DNA of 64,000 nucleotides from Cloacibacterium normanense (GTDB lineage: Bacteria > Bacteroidota > Bacteroidia > Flavobacteriales > Weeksellaceae): contig NZ_PTPZ01000006.1 of assembly GCF_002943105.1 (NCBI RefSeq), positions 84,309-148,308 of the forward strand. The letters are read 5' to 3'. The position numbers were made by a program, and so were the translations under genes. The notes below the pieces were generated by a model that did not search any database, was not told the DNA's origin, and saw only the letters and a program-made list of their open reading frames with translations. Below are positions 53,668-62,603 of the stretch, piece after piece; the first letter of the stretch is position 1; every line of letters begins with the position of its first letter.

Positions 53668-53695
53668 ATTTCACATTTTATAAATTATAGGAATT
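53668..53695 (+). other. right dif-like Xer recombination site (attR)
   Basis: Arm ATTTCACATTT (53668-53678), spacer TATAAA (53679-53684), arm TTATAGGAATT (53685-53695). The spacer and the first 7 bases of the XerC-type arm equal those of the left site; the XerD-type arm agrees at 8 of 11. The word CAATTTAACATTA, close to the left site's outer sequence, lies just upstream at 53656. Confidence 0.68.
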
Positions 53696-53711
53696 AACTG
53701 AAATGTTATGT

Positions 53712-54317
53712 TTAATCGTTTACAATTGTTCTGAATGTCAAATTTATTCTTGGATCGGTGATTTTAACATTTGTATAAAGCTTGTGTTTCCAATAGATTT
53801 GAGTTTCATCTTTCATGATGAGTAATGAGCCATTCTCAATCATTAAAGAAATTTCTTCTTTGCTAAAATTATGTTTGAAACCAAATTTTCTTTCTGCTCC
53901 GAAACTTATAGACGCAATTGCAGAATGCTTGAGAATTTCTTTTTCGTTATCAGAATGCCAACTCATTGCTTCTGATCCATTGTGATAATAGTTCAATAAA
54001 CACGCATTAAATTTTTCGCCTGAGATTTGTTCCACCGTAGATTTTATTTCTAAAATAAATTTTAGCCAATTGACATTCGTCGAATTTAAAAATTTCTCAG
54101 CGATTTTAGTTTTTCCCGAATATTTATAAGAAATTCCTTCATCTCCTAAAAAAGCAACTTTTCTTTTGGTAATAATTTCTTTACCAAAAATTTTAACTAC
54201 ATCATGTTGCCAATTGATTTCATTGAGCAATTTAACATAATATATTTCACTTTGTTCATCCGTGAAAATTTTTCCATAATAATGTACAGTGCCGTCTTTT
54301 GGTAAAAGATTATTCAT
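53712..54317 (-). CDS. AlkB-like 2-oxoglutarate/Fe(II) dioxygenase
   Basis: 201 residues. The iron-binding HxD is in SWHSDNEKE, preceded by NACLLNYYHNGSEAM, and the C-terminal RINLTFR motif binds 2-oxoglutarate; together these define AlkB/ALKBH-type enzymes. It should repair alkylated bases in DNA or RNA. It is host DNA next to attR, not obviously part of the phage. Confidence 0.9.
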   Translation of the reverse strand: MNNLLPKDGTVHYYGKIFTDEQSEIYYVKLLNEINWQHDVVKIFGKEIITKRKVAFLGDEGISYKYSGKTKIAEKFLNSTNVNWLKFILEIKSTVEQISGEKFNACLLNYYHNGSEAMSWHSDNEKEILKHSAIASISFGAERKFGFKHNFSKEEISLMIENGSLLIMKDETQIYWKHKLYTNVKITDPRINLTFRTIVND

Positions 54318-54403
54318 TTGTTAGATGTTAGATTTCAGATTTGAGATTCTAGACTTTTTTAAAATTACACAATTTTATCAAATTCAAGATTATTTCAAAA
54401 ATA

Positions 54404-54427
54404 AAAAAGACGCTGAAAAGCGTCTTT
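54404..54427 (-). terminator. terminator after the S9 peptidase
   Basis: On the minus strand AAAGACGCT/AGCGTCTTT with a T-run, directly downstream of the peptidase gene. Confidence 0.8.
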
Positions 54428-54433
54428 TAAAAT

Positions 54434-56845
54434 TTATTTTTTCAAACATTTTTCTAAGAATTGGTCTTGTTCCCAAAGCAAATGTAGAATATTTTCTTTA
54501 GCAACATAACCGTGAGCTTCTTTTGGTAAAATCACCATTCTTACAGGTGCTCCCAAGTTTTTTAACGCTTGGAAATAACGCTCTGTTTGCAATGTAAATG
54601 TACCAGGATTGTTATCTGCTTCACCATGAACTAAAAGCATTGGTTTTTTCATTTTATTAGCGTTCATAAATGGTGACATTCCGTTGTAGATTTCTGGAAC
54701 ATCCCAATAATTACGCTGTTCACTTTGGAAACCAAAAGGCGTTAAAGTTCTGTTATAAGCGCCACTTCTCGCAATTCCACACGCAAAATCATTAGAATGC
54801 GTCAATAAATTAGCCGTCATAAAAGCTCCATAAGAATGTCCACCTACTGCTACTCTATTTCTATCGATATAGCCTAATTGGTCAACTGCATCAATTGCAG
54901 CTTTTCCATTGGCAACCAATTGCGGAATAAAAGTATCATTCGGTTCTGTAGTTCCTTCCCCAATAATTGGGAAACTTGCATCATCTAAAACCGCATAACC
55001 TTTAGTCACCCAATAAATAAACGAACCATAACTTGGGAAGGTAAATTCATTTGGATTGGCAGTGTTTTGTCCAGCCGTGGCTTTATCTTTAAATTCTTCA
55101 GGATACGCCCAAACTAAAAGTGGCAATTTTGGTTTCTTTTTGAAATCATAATTTGCTGGTAGATAAAGTGTTCCTTTCAGTTCTACTCCATCATTTCTCT
55201 TATATTTGATGACTTCTTTATGAATAGTAGAAATACTCGCAAAAGGATTGGCAAACTGAGTTACCGCTTCTGATTTATTATTTTTAATATTTCTCACAAA
55301 ATAATTAGGATACTGATTTTTAGACTGTTGCGTTACTAAAACCGTTCCTTTATTGGCATCAATAATGTCAATAATATCTTCTTTTACATTGGGTGTTTTT
55401 GAAGTGTATAATCTCTTGGTTTGAAAAGTTTTAAAATCAAATTCATCAATAAAAGGAAACTGACCATCCTTGGTAAAACCATCACCAATTAAGTGTGCTT
55501 TTCCATTTTTGATAGAAATTACATATTGTCCGAATTCATTTTTATCGCTTTGGAAATTACCAGGGTCTGCATACACATCTTGATAATTTCTTTCGGCAAT
55601 TTCTTTATTTTCTCCAGTTTTTGGATTCAAGAAATACGTTTTTTGTGAACGCGTATCATACCAAGAATCCATTACAACAGCATTTTCTTCATTCCCGAAT
55701 TGAATTCCTGCAAATCTTTGTTTGGTTTTCATCAAGGATTTTGGTTCAGCCGAAAAAGGTGCATCCCAAGTAAAAATTTCGTCTCTGAATTCTGCTTTTT
55801 TGCTTTGGTCACCGCCATCTAAAGCTTCTACAAAATATAAACTTGCAGGTTTATCTGCTCTCCAAGCCATATTTCTTTTTCCTGTTCTAACTGATGAAAA
55901 ACCTTTTGGCATAATTTCATTCAATGGAACATCATTTACGGTTTTTACTAAATTTCCTTGTAAATCAAAAACTTGAGTAGTCATCGGGAATCTAGAAAGC
56001 GGAACGATGTATGAAAACGGTTTTTTGATGGTAGAAATCATCACATAATTTCCGTCTGGCGAAAGTTGAATTCCGGCATAAATATCAGCAGATTTATAAG
56101 GAGTTTCTGCTCCATCAAGATTCATTTTTACCAGTTCTGCTCTTGTTAAAGTCTCGAAATTGGCTTCATCCATAGGATTTTTTAACAAATCTTGATATGT
56201 TCTGTTTTGTGAAACTTTTCCGTCTGCATTAGAAACAATTGGTCCAGTTGGAAGGTTTTTCTTCTCATTTAAAAGAGCTGGTCTGTTTGCCGGAAGTTTT
56301 CTTACGATTAATTCCTGAGAGTTTTTCAGCCAAACAAACGGAGAACCTAAGTTAGCATTAAGATTATCATTTGAGATTTTCTTTGCAGTTCTGGTTTCTA
56401 AATTTAAAATCCAAAGTTCTACTCCTTTTTCTGTAGTGTTGGTAAATGCTAATTTTTTTTCGTCTGGAGACCAAGAAAGATTGGTAATTTTAGGATTTTG
56501 AGGTAATCCAATTACTTGTGTTTCTTGCTTTTCGTTGAATTTTCTAACCTTTAAATTGCTAATGTATGTAACAGAACTCGAAATATTGGTTACAGGATTT
56601 ACACGTAAACCTGCCAATTTCATTTCTTCTTGGTTAAGGTCGTCTAACGTTTTATAAGTAGGTCTGTAAGAAAAAACCATCCAGTCTTTTTTGCTGTTCA
56701 TAGAAACAGAAGGTGTTCTTTGGAAATCAGCGAGTTGAAGAATTTCGGCGGAAGGTTTTTGGTAGGTTAAATTTTCTTGCGAAAATCCACAAATGGATAA
56801 AGCGAGAAATAAAACAGAAATTTTGATAGATCTCATATTTTTCAA
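54434..56845 (-). CDS. secreted S9-family prolyl-oligopeptidase-like peptidase
   Basis: 803 residues with a signal peptide (up to about CGFSQ). A beta-propeller-like N-terminal part contains WSPDEKKLAFT repeats. The C-terminal alpha/beta hydrolase domain has the catalytic serine in GGHSYGAFM, the aspartate near LLVHGEADNNPGTF and the histidine in KEAHGY. It belongs with S9 peptidases annotated as glutamyl or prolyl oligopeptidases. It acts in the periplasm on peptides. Confidence 0.9.
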   Translation of the reverse strand: MKNMRSIKISVLFLALSICGFSQENLTYQKPSAEILQLADFQRTPSVSMNSKKDWMVFSYRPTYKTLDDLNQEEMKLAGLRVNPVTNISSSVTYISNLKVRKFNEKQETQVIGLPQNPKITNLSWSPDEKKLAFTNTTEKGVELWILNLETRTAKKISNDNLNANLGSPFVWLKNSQELIVRKLPANRPALLNEKKNLPTGPIVSNADGKVSQNRTYQDLLKNPMDEANFETLTRAELVKMNLDGAETPYKSADIYAGIQLSPDGNYVMISTIKKPFSYIVPLSRFPMTTQVFDLQGNLVKTVNDVPLNEIMPKGFSSVRTGKRNMAWRADKPASLYFVEALDGGDQSKKAEFRDEIFTWDAPFSAEPKSLMKTKQRFAGIQFGNEENAVVMDSWYDTRSQKTYFLNPKTGENKEIAERNYQDVYADPGNFQSDKNEFGQYVISIKNGKAHLIGDGFTKDGQFPFIDEFDFKTFQTKRLYTSKTPNVKEDIIDIIDANKGTVLVTQQSKNQYPNYFVRNIKNNKSEAVTQFANPFASISTIHKEVIKYKRNDGVELKGTLYLPANYDFKKKPKLPLLVWAYPEEFKDKATAGQNTANPNEFTFPSYGSFIYWVTKGYAVLDDASFPIIGEGTTEPNDTFIPQLVANGKAAIDAVDQLGYIDRNRVAVGGHSYGAFMTANLLTHSNDFACGIARSGAYNRTLTPFGFQSEQRNYWDVPEIYNGMSPFMNANKMKKPMLLVHGEADNNPGTFTLQTERYFQALKNLGAPVRMVILPKEAHGYVAKENILHLLWEQDQFLEKCLKK

Positions 56846-56899
56846 ATTATAGATTATAAATTTTAGATTCTAAATCTTAATGATTAGTGGATAAATTGA

Positions 56900-57058
56900 T
56901 TTGAAAGTTACAATTTTTCCTGAAATTTCTGAAGATTTCTGCATTTGCGCTAACGATGGAAGCGGCATCCTTTTTTAAATTTTTTCCTCACTGACTCTCC
57001 TAAAAGAGAGAACCAAAATTTAAAAAAGATACAGCGGACAGCGTGTTAAAGCGCCATA
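56900..57058. repeat. intergenic repeat element with inverted ends
   Basis: ATCCTTTTTTAAATTTT (near 56967) pairs with AAAATTTAAAAAAGAT (near 57015). The intervening DNA is less AT-rich. A 97-codon frame crossing into the DoxX gene (57000-57293) is its shadow. Confidence 0.45.
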
Positions 57059-57081
57059 AAAAAGACGCTAGAAGCGCCTTT
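57059..57081 (-). terminator. terminator after the DoxX gene
   Basis: AAAGGCGCTTCTAGCGTCTTTTTT on the minus strand, a short imperfect stem with T-run. Confidence 0.6.
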
Positions 57082-57085
57082 GAAT

Positions 57086-57496
57086 TTATTTTCGATTGAT
57101 CATTCTGTCGATGGAAATACTTCCGGGACCGGCTACAAATATTAAAATGTAGTGGAATAAATAGAGCAATGCCATTTCTTGTTTGGCAAAAGGATCGTTT
57201 CCATGAACCACAAAAACCGCAACTAACATCGTGATAATGAGCGGAATAGAAACAAATCTGGTGAAAAGTCCTAAAATTAAGAAAAGTGAACAAAGAACTT
57301 CTGCAAGAACTGCTAAAACGAGGGATGTTTTGCTACCGATTCCGAAGAAATTAATGAAATCATGACTTCCTCCGAGAAGTTGCATGAGCTTCGGAAATCC
57401 ATGAGTGAGCATTCCTAATCCTACAAAAATTCTAATGGCTAATAACGCCCAATCTAACAAGGTTTTGTTGTAACCCGTTGTATTAAGATTCTTCAT
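57086..57496 (-). CDS. DoxX-family membrane protein
   Basis: 136 residues with four membrane helices. DoxX motifs: LLAIRIFVGLGMLTHGFPKL, then FFGIGSKTSLVLAVLAEVLCSLFLILGLFTR. DoxX-like proteins are membrane partners of redox systems of varied function. The gene stands alone between era and the S9 peptidase. Confidence 0.88.
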   Translation of the reverse strand: MKNLNTTGYNKTLLDWALLAIRIFVGLGMLTHGFPKLMQLLGGSHDFINFFGIGSKTSLVLAVLAEVLCSLFLILGLFTRFVSIPLIITMLVAVFVVHGNDPFAKQEMALLYLFHYILIFVAGPGSISIDRMINRK

Positions 57497-57561
57497 TTTC
57501 TCTTTATTTTTAGACTCTCAAAAATAAAAAATAAATCTGAAATGATGTGTCTTTTTATCAT

Positions 57562-57592
57562 AAAAAAACTCAACCAAAATGATTGAGTCTTT
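57562..57592 (-). terminator. terminator after era
   Basis: Stem GACTCAATCATT/AATGGTTGAGTT-type pairing (minus strand) with a T-run. Confidence 0.8.
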
Positions 57593-57595
57593 ATT

Positions 57596-58471
57596 TTATC
57601 TGTAACCGAAATTCTTAAGGTCTCTTTCGTTTTTACGCCAGTCTTTTTTGACTTTTACAAAAAGATTAAGGTGGATTTTCTTGTCAAAGAATTTCTCTAA
57701 ATCTATTCTGGCTTCGGTTCCCACTTTTTTGATGGCTTCACCTTTGTGACCGATGAGAATCCCTTTTTGGGTGTCTCTTTCTACGTAAATAATAGAGTCT
57801 ATAAAGATAATTCCTTCTTTTTCTTTGAACATTTCTGTTACCACTTCTACAGAATATGGAATTTCTTTGTCGTAATTCAACAAGATTTTTTCTCTGATAT
57901 TCTCATTTACGAAGAAACGTTCAGATTTATCTGTGTATTGGTCTTTGTCGTAATAAGGCGGATTTTCTGGCAATAAAGCTTTTAATTTTGGCAAAATTAA
58001 ATCGGTATTAAAACCTTCTAAAGCCGAAATCGGTAAAATTTCTGCTTTTTCAATTTTATTATGCCAATACTCTACTTTTTCGAGCATCTCTTCTTGATTA
58101 GAAATGTCTATTTTATTGAGTAAAATAAGGACTGGAACTGGAATTTTGTTCAGTTTATCTACCAAAAATTCATTCGGTTCTTCTTTATCCGTAACATCTA
58201 CAATGAACAAGAAAACGTCTGCATCTTGTAAAGAATCTTTTACAAAATCCATCATTTTTTCCTGCAATTCGTATTTAGGTTCTAGAACTCCTGGAGTATC
58301 AGAAAATACGATTTGTAGATCTTCTTCATTATAAATTCCGAAAATACGGTGTCTTGTTGTCTGTGCTTTTTGGGTCACAATCGCTAATTTTTCGCCCATC
58401 AATTGATTGAGCAATGTAGATTTTCCTGCGTTTGGTTTCCCGACTATGTTTACAAATCCTGCTTTGTGCAT
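57596..58471 (-). CDS. era: GTPase Era
   Basis: 291 residues. G1 motif GKPNAGKSTLLNQLMG, G3 DTPG, G4 NKID, and a C-terminal KH domain (GHKGEAIKKVGTEARIDLEKFFDKKIHLNLFVKVKKDWR). It is an essential GTPase of 30S ribosome assembly. Own promoter TACCTTTG on the minus strand at 58527-58520. Confidence 0.97.
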   Translation of the reverse strand: MHKAGFVNIVGKPNAGKSTLLNQLMGEKLAIVTQKAQTTRHRIFGIYNEEDLQIVFSDTPGVLEPKYELQEKMMDFVKDSLQDADVFLFIVDVTDKEEPNEFLVDKLNKIPVPVLILLNKIDISNQEEMLEKVEYWHNKIEKAEILPISALEGFNTDLILPKLKALLPENPPYYDKDQYTDKSERFFVNENIREKILLNYDKEIPYSVEVVTEMFKEKEGIIFIDSIIYVERDTQKGILIGHKGEAIKKVGTEARIDLEKFFDKKIHLNLFVKVKKDWRKNERDLKNFGYR

Positions 58472-58519
58472 TCGATATACTTAAAATTAAAGGATTAAAA
58501 GATTTAAAATTTCTTTTTG

Positions 58520-58527
58520 CAAAGGTA
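58520..58527 (-). promoter_or_regulatory. -7 box of era
   Basis: TACCTTTG on the minus strand fits TAnnTTTG, 49 bases before the ATG. Confidence 0.55.
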
Positions 58528-58660
58528 AGGAAAATAGAATTGGGAAATAATTAAAACGAAAAAATTGTCATTGCGAAAGAATCTTTGAAACATTGCGTTC
58601 CTAAGGAACGAGAATTATTTTAAAAATTTCGAAAGTTGTACAATTTATAAGAATTTAAAA

Positions 58661-59425
58661 TTACTTTCTTACTACAGGCAAAATTTCGGTTACGTTTAAT
58701 CCGAATCTTTTTTGTTCTTCTTCAGAAAATTTTTGAGAATAGAAATTAATATCTACTGAAAATCCTACTGATTTTAACCTTTCGAAATAATCCATTCCAT
58801 ACCAACGAACATGATCGTATTGCCCGAAGTGTTTTTGTCTTTCTTTTGGGTCTGTAATGGTAAAATCTTCGTATGTTTTCTCTAGAGAATTTTTCATGGG
58901 AACTTGCATAATTCCCCAACCTCCTTTTTTCATCACTCTATAGAGTTCGCTCATCGCTTTTTTGTCGTCTATAATGTGTTCTAGAACATGATTACAGAAA
59001 ATAACATCAAAACTTTCATCTTCAAAAGGCAAATCTAGAATGTCTGCTTTTACATCTACAATCGGCGAAAACAAATCTGCAGAAGTGTATTCTAAATTCT
59101 TCATTTTCTTGAATTTCCTCAAGAATTCTTGCTCTGGAGCAATGTGAAGCACTTTATAATTTTGAGTAAAAAAATCGGTTTCATTTTTTAGATACAACCA
59201 CATTTGACGATGGCGTTCAAGGCTTAAAGTACCTGGCGAAAGTGCATTTTCACGTTGTTTTCCGTAACCATACGGTAAAAATTTACGGTAGGATTTCCCG
59301 TCAATCGGGTCGGTGAATTTATTTCCTTTGAAAAAAAGATAGATTAAAGGGCGAAGAAAAATGCTTAGGTTAATAAGCATAGGTCTTGGAATTTTATTCA
59401 ATAAAAATGATGCGAGTTTCTTCAT
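58661..59425 (-). CDS. class I SAM-dependent methyltransferase
   Basis: 254 residues. The core is VLHIAPEQEF..., then DILDLPFEDESFDVIFCNHVLEHIIDDKKAMSELYRVMKKGGWGIMQVP, as in the Methyltransf_11 group. A membrane-like N-terminus (about 15-32) precedes it. The target is unknown. Downstream of map, separated by a weak hairpin at 59495-59520. Confidence 0.82.
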   Translation of the reverse strand: MKKLASFLLNKIPRPMLINLSIFLRPLIYLFFKGNKFTDPIDGKSYRKFLPYGYGKQRENALSPGTLSLERHRQMWLYLKNETDFFTQNYKVLHIAPEQEFLRKFKKMKNLEYTSADLFSPIVDVKADILDLPFEDESFDVIFCNHVLEHIIDDKKAMSELYRVMKKGGWGIMQVPMKNSLEKTYEDFTITDPKERQKHFGQYDHVRWYGMDYFERLKSVGFSVDINFYSQKFSEEEQKRFGLNVTEILPVVRK

Positions 59426-59494
59426 ATAATTTCTAAACCAAATTTAAAAAAATATTTTTCATTTTTTAAAATAAATTTTGGAGTATTTATACAT

Positions 59495-59520
59495 AAAAAA
59501 AACGGACAAAAGCCCGTTTT
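59495..59520 (-). terminator. weak terminator after map
   Basis: Stem AAAACGGGC/GTCCGTTTT with T-run on the minus strand; one mismatch region. Confidence 0.55.
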
Positions 59521-59538
59521 AATTGATATTCATATTTT

Positions 59539-60348
59539 CTAAAAATCCATAGTAAATGGTTCTTCTTCGTTGCTTGTAATTCCTAATGCTTCGTAAATAT
59601 ATTTGAAGGTAGAAAGTAAAACTGGCTTTCCATTAATCACTGCAACATCATGTTCAAAATGTGCAGAAGGTGTTTTGTCTAATGAAGTCACCGTCCATCC
59701 ATCTTTGTGGAATTTAACCTGATGTGTTCCCAAATTAACCATAGGTTCTATAGCGACAACTAGACCATCTTTGATGACTTTTCCACTGCCTTTTCTTCCA
59801 TAATTAGGAACTTGAGGATCTTCGTGCATACTTCTACCCAAACCGTGACCTACCAATTCTCTTACCACTCCATAACCATGTTTTTCGCAGTGTGTTTGAA
59901 TAGCATTAGAAATATCTCCTATTCTTTTTCCACGAACACATTGTTCTATTCCTTTGTAAAGTGATTCTTTGGTTACTTGAAGTAATTTTTTGGTTTCTGG
60001 TGCTACTTCTCCCACTTCGAAAGAATAGGCATGGTCACCATAAAAACCGTTCATGTAAACACCACAATCCACAGAAAGAATGTCTCCTTCTTCCAACGGA
60101 ATATCTTTTGGAATCCCATGAACTACCTCTTCATTGGGAGAAATACACAGGGAATTGGGGAAACCATACATTCCTAAAAATGCAGGTTCACCGCCATGAT
60201 CTTTAATAAAATCATGAGCTAATTTATCCAAATGTAATGTGGTAACTCCCGGTTTAATTTCTGCTGCAATCATTCCTAAAGTTTTAGAAACGAGCTGAGC
60301 ACTTTCTCGCATTAAACGGAGTTCTTCTATTGTTTTAAGTATAATCAT
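59539..60348 (-). CDS. map: methionine aminopeptidase, type I
   Basis: 269 residues. Metal ligands are seen in SVDCGVYMNGFYGDHAYSF (two aspartates), in GHGLGRSMHEDP (histidine), and in VVAIEPM (glutamate). It removes N-terminal methionine from new proteins. It follows the HAD gene; a methyltransferase lies downstream. Confidence 0.96.
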   Translation of the reverse strand: MIILKTIEELRLMRESAQLVSKTLGMIAAEIKPGVTTLHLDKLAHDFIKDHGGEPAFLGMYGFPNSLCISPNEEVVHGIPKDIPLEEGDILSVDCGVYMNGFYGDHAYSFEVGEVAPETKKLLQVTKESLYKGIEQCVRGKRIGDISNAIQTHCEKHGYGVVRELVGHGLGRSMHEDPQVPNYGRKGSGKVIKDGLVVAIEPMVNLGTHQVKFHKDGWTVTSLDKTPSAHFEHDVAVINGKPVLLSTFKYIYEALGITSNEEEPFTMDF

Positions 60349-60383
60349 TTTTATAAATTTGAAATTAGAGATTTAACTTTTTT

Positions 60384-60815
60384 TTACCAAAATAAACCTC
60401 TTTTCTTTTCTTTTTTCATTTTAGAATAAGCTAAAACTTCGCCTCCTTCTACTCTGAATTCTATTCTTTCGGTGATGATGTTATAGATTTCTCCCCAACC
60501 TGGAAAACCGCCTAAATTTCTATCATCTATAAATAAATCTGCATCTATTTTTCTGGATTGAGTTTCATCATCAAAGATTTCACCTTCGAAACTAGAGTTT
60601 ACGGCGTAGAATTCTACTCCATTTTTTCTACAAAATTCTACCGCTTCTTCTAAAGACTTGCCATGTCTATAAGTCCAAAGAATTAATCTATAACCTTCTG
60701 ATTGTAATTTTTTAAGGGTTTCAAAAGCAAAAATTTTAGGTTTTCCAATTGATGGATAAGCATCCTCTACAATAGTCCCATCAAAGTCTATAGCTAATTT
60801 TTTACTACTTAACAT
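60384..60815 (-). CDS. BT0820-type HAD-like protein
   Basis: 143 residues. Motif I DFDGTIVED near residues 10-18, a second motif ILWTYRHG, and the C-terminal IDDRNLGG fit the HAD phosphatase family of the BT0820 type common in Bacteroidota. The substrate is unknown. Promoter TATATTTG on the minus strand at 60846-60839. Confidence 0.85.
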   Translation of the reverse strand: MLSSKKLAIDFDGTIVEDAYPSIGKPKIFAFETLKKLQSEGYRLILWTYRHGKSLEEAVEFCRKNGVEFYAVNSSFEGEIFDDETQSRKIDADLFIDDRNLGGFPGWGEIYNIITERIEFRVEGGEVLAYSKMKKEKKRGLFW

Positions 60816-60838
60816 ATTATATCGTTTGAATTTTTGGA

Positions 60839-60846
60839 CAAATATA
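60839..60846 (-). promoter_or_regulatory. -7 box of the HAD gene
   Basis: TATATTTG on the minus strand, 24 bases before the ATG. Confidence 0.6.
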
Positions 60847-60853
60847 TGAAATT

Positions 60854-60881
60854 AAAAAAGGCTATTAATAAGCCTTTTTTT
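60854..60881 (-). terminator. terminator after gpmI
   Basis: Stem AAAAAGGCT/AGCCTTTTT with T-runs on both sides, directly downstream of gpmI. Confidence 0.8.
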
Positions 60882-60916
60882 AAATATTATTTTCTTTTTG
60901 TAAAAGTCTGTTTAAT

Positions 60917-62446
60917 TTAAGAGACTAAAACTTCTCCTGTCATAATTTCAGGAATTTCTACGCCCATCACTTTTAAAATAGATGGCGCTACATCTCCTAA
61001 TTTGCCAGGTTTTAAATTCCAAGTTTGGTCTTTATCCATCACAATTAGCGGAACTAAATTAGTAGAGTGTTGTGTGTTAGGACTTCCATCAGGATTAATC
61101 ATATAATCAGAATTTCCGTGATCTGCCAAAATGAAAACAGCATAACCATGTTCATAAGCTGTAGTTGCTACTGCCTCTATACATTTGTCTACCGCTTCAC
61201 AAGCTTTTACAGCCGCTTCGAAAACTCCAGTATGACCTACCATATCTGCATTAGCAAAATTTAAACAAATGAAATCTGCAGATTCTTTTTCTAATTCTGG
61301 TAAAATAGCATCTCTGATATCAAAAGCAGACATTTCTGGTTTTAAATCATAGGTTGCAACATCTTTTGGACTCGGACAAAGCAATCTTCTCTCTCCTACA
61401 TATTCTTTTTCTCTACCTCCAGAAAAGAAGAAAGTAACGTGAGGATATTTTTCTGTTTCAGCAATTCTAATTTGAGTTCTACCTGCTCTTTCTAGAACTT
61501 CGCCCATTGTTTCTTGTAAAACTTCTTCATCAAAGATAACTTTTACATTTTGGAAACTTTCGTCATAATTGGTTAAAGTAACATAGTAAAGATCCAATTT
61601 TTTCATTCCAAAATCAGGGAAGTCTTGTTGAGAAAGCACTTCTGTAATTTCTCTACCTCTATCTGTTCTGAAATTGAAACAGAAAACTACATCATTTTCC
61701 TCAATTTTAGCAGTAGGAAGATTATTATTTTCTGAAACGATAATTGGTTTTAAAAACTCATCAGTAACTCCTTCTGCATAAGATTTTTCAATCGCTTCTA
61801 CAGGATTTTTGGTGATTTCTCCTACTCCATTTACCATTGCATCATAAGCTAATTTCACACGCTCCCATCTCTTATCTCTATCCATTGCGAAATATCTTCC
61901 AACTACGGTTGCCAATTTTCCGGTAGAGATTTTCATGTGATTTTGTAAATCTTCTATGAAACCTTTTCCAGACATAGGATCACAGTCTCTACCGTCTGTA
62001 AATGCGTGTACGTAAACATTTTCTGTCAATCCAAATTCTTGAGCTGCAGTTAATAAACCTTTCAAGTGATTGATATGAGAATGAACTCCTCCATCTGAAA
62101 CCAAACCGATAAAATGTACTTTTTTATGATTTAATTTAGCATATTCAAAAGCCATTTGAATTCCTGGCTCTAGTCCTAGAGTATTTTTTTCTACCGCCAT
62201 ATTCAGTTTTACCAAATTTTGGTAAACTACTCTTCCTGCGCCTAAATTCATGTGTCCTACTTCAGAATTTCCCATTTGTCCTGCTGGTAAACCTACTGCA
62301 AGTCCAGAAGCTTCTAGCGTGGTATGTGGAAATTTTGTATAACAAGAATCTATAAAAGGTGTGTTTGCTTGGTAAATTGCAGACACTTTATTATCCGTTC
62401 CTAAACCCCATCCATCAAGAATGGCAAGTATTGCTTTTTTAGCCAT
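60917..62446 (-). CDS. gpmI: 2,3-bisphosphoglycerate-independent phosphoglycerate mutase
   Basis: 509 residues, full length. LDGWG at the start holds the first metal ligand; the catalytic serine is in MGNSEVGHMNLGAGR; FADHGN-type ligand region ILADHGNSDYM near the end. It interconverts 3- and 2-phosphoglycerate in glycolysis, manganese-dependent. Single-gene unit with its own promoter and terminator. Confidence 0.96.
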   Translation of the reverse strand: MAKKAILAILDGWGLGTDNKVSAIYQANTPFIDSCYTKFPHTTLEASGLAVGLPAGQMGNSEVGHMNLGAGRVVYQNLVKLNMAVEKNTLGLEPGIQMAFEYAKLNHKKVHFIGLVSDGGVHSHINHLKGLLTAAQEFGLTENVYVHAFTDGRDCDPMSGKGFIEDLQNHMKISTGKLATVVGRYFAMDRDKRWERVKLAYDAMVNGVGEITKNPVEAIEKSYAEGVTDEFLKPIIVSENNNLPTAKIEENDVVFCFNFRTDRGREITEVLSQQDFPDFGMKKLDLYYVTLTNYDESFQNVKVIFDEEVLQETMGEVLERAGRTQIRIAETEKYPHVTFFFSGGREKEYVGERRLLCPSPKDVATYDLKPEMSAFDIRDAILPELEKESADFICLNFANADMVGHTGVFEAAVKACEAVDKCIEAVATTAYEHGYAVFILADHGNSDYMINPDGSPNTQHSTNLVPLIVMDKDQTWNLKPGKLGDVAPSILKVMGVEIPEIMTGEVLVS

Positions 62447-62467
62447 TTTAGTATTTTTTTAATAATG

Positions 62468-62475
62468 CAAATTTA
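62468..62475 (-). promoter_or_regulatory. -7 box of gpmI
   Basis: TAAATTTG on the minus strand, 22 bases before the ATG. Confidence 0.6.
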
Positions 62476-62603
62476 CGAAATTTCTAGGCATAGAATAATT
62501 CTTTTTAAAGCGATATTTATCAGTAATTAAAATATTTTTAAATATTAATTTTTCTGTTATCAGTTAATTTGTAACTTTACACTCCTTTTTTTGAAACAGT
62601 AAT

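Larger units (their letters stand above)
45057..53695 (+). mobile_element. dif-integrated small phage genome, probably ssDNA
   Basis: About 8.6 kb between two dif-like sites in direct orientation. It holds 18 small genes, all but one on the plus strand: an HUH Rep, a lysozyme, several one-helix membrane proteins and many unknown proteins. There is no integrase, transposase, Zot-like ATPase, terminase or portal. Size, Rep type, membrane proteins and Xer-type ends fit a circular ssDNA phage that integrates with host XerC/XerD. FLiP-like phages (about 9.2 kb, lipid-containing, on Flavobacterium) and Cellulophaga ssDNA phages are the nearest parallels I can name; the family is an inference. Confidence 0.8.

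Noticed and set aside
45057..53695. Filamentous phage (inovirus) as the assignment of the element
   Set aside because: One small protein has coat-like topology, but no Walker A motif or Zot-like protein is present and a lysozyme is, so I keep this only as an alternative.
45057..53695. Integrative plasmid or conjugative element
   Set aside because: No relaxase other than the Rep, no type IV secretion or partition genes; the lysozyme and structural-type genes favour a phage.
56940..57060. Possible tRNA in the gap before DoxX
   Set aside because: Short stems are present but no cloverleaf, no T-loop GTTCRA-type sequence and no 3' acceptor pairing.
57000..57293. 97-codon minus-strand frame overlapping DoxX
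   Set aside because: It is in another frame of the clear DoxX gene and of a repeat element.
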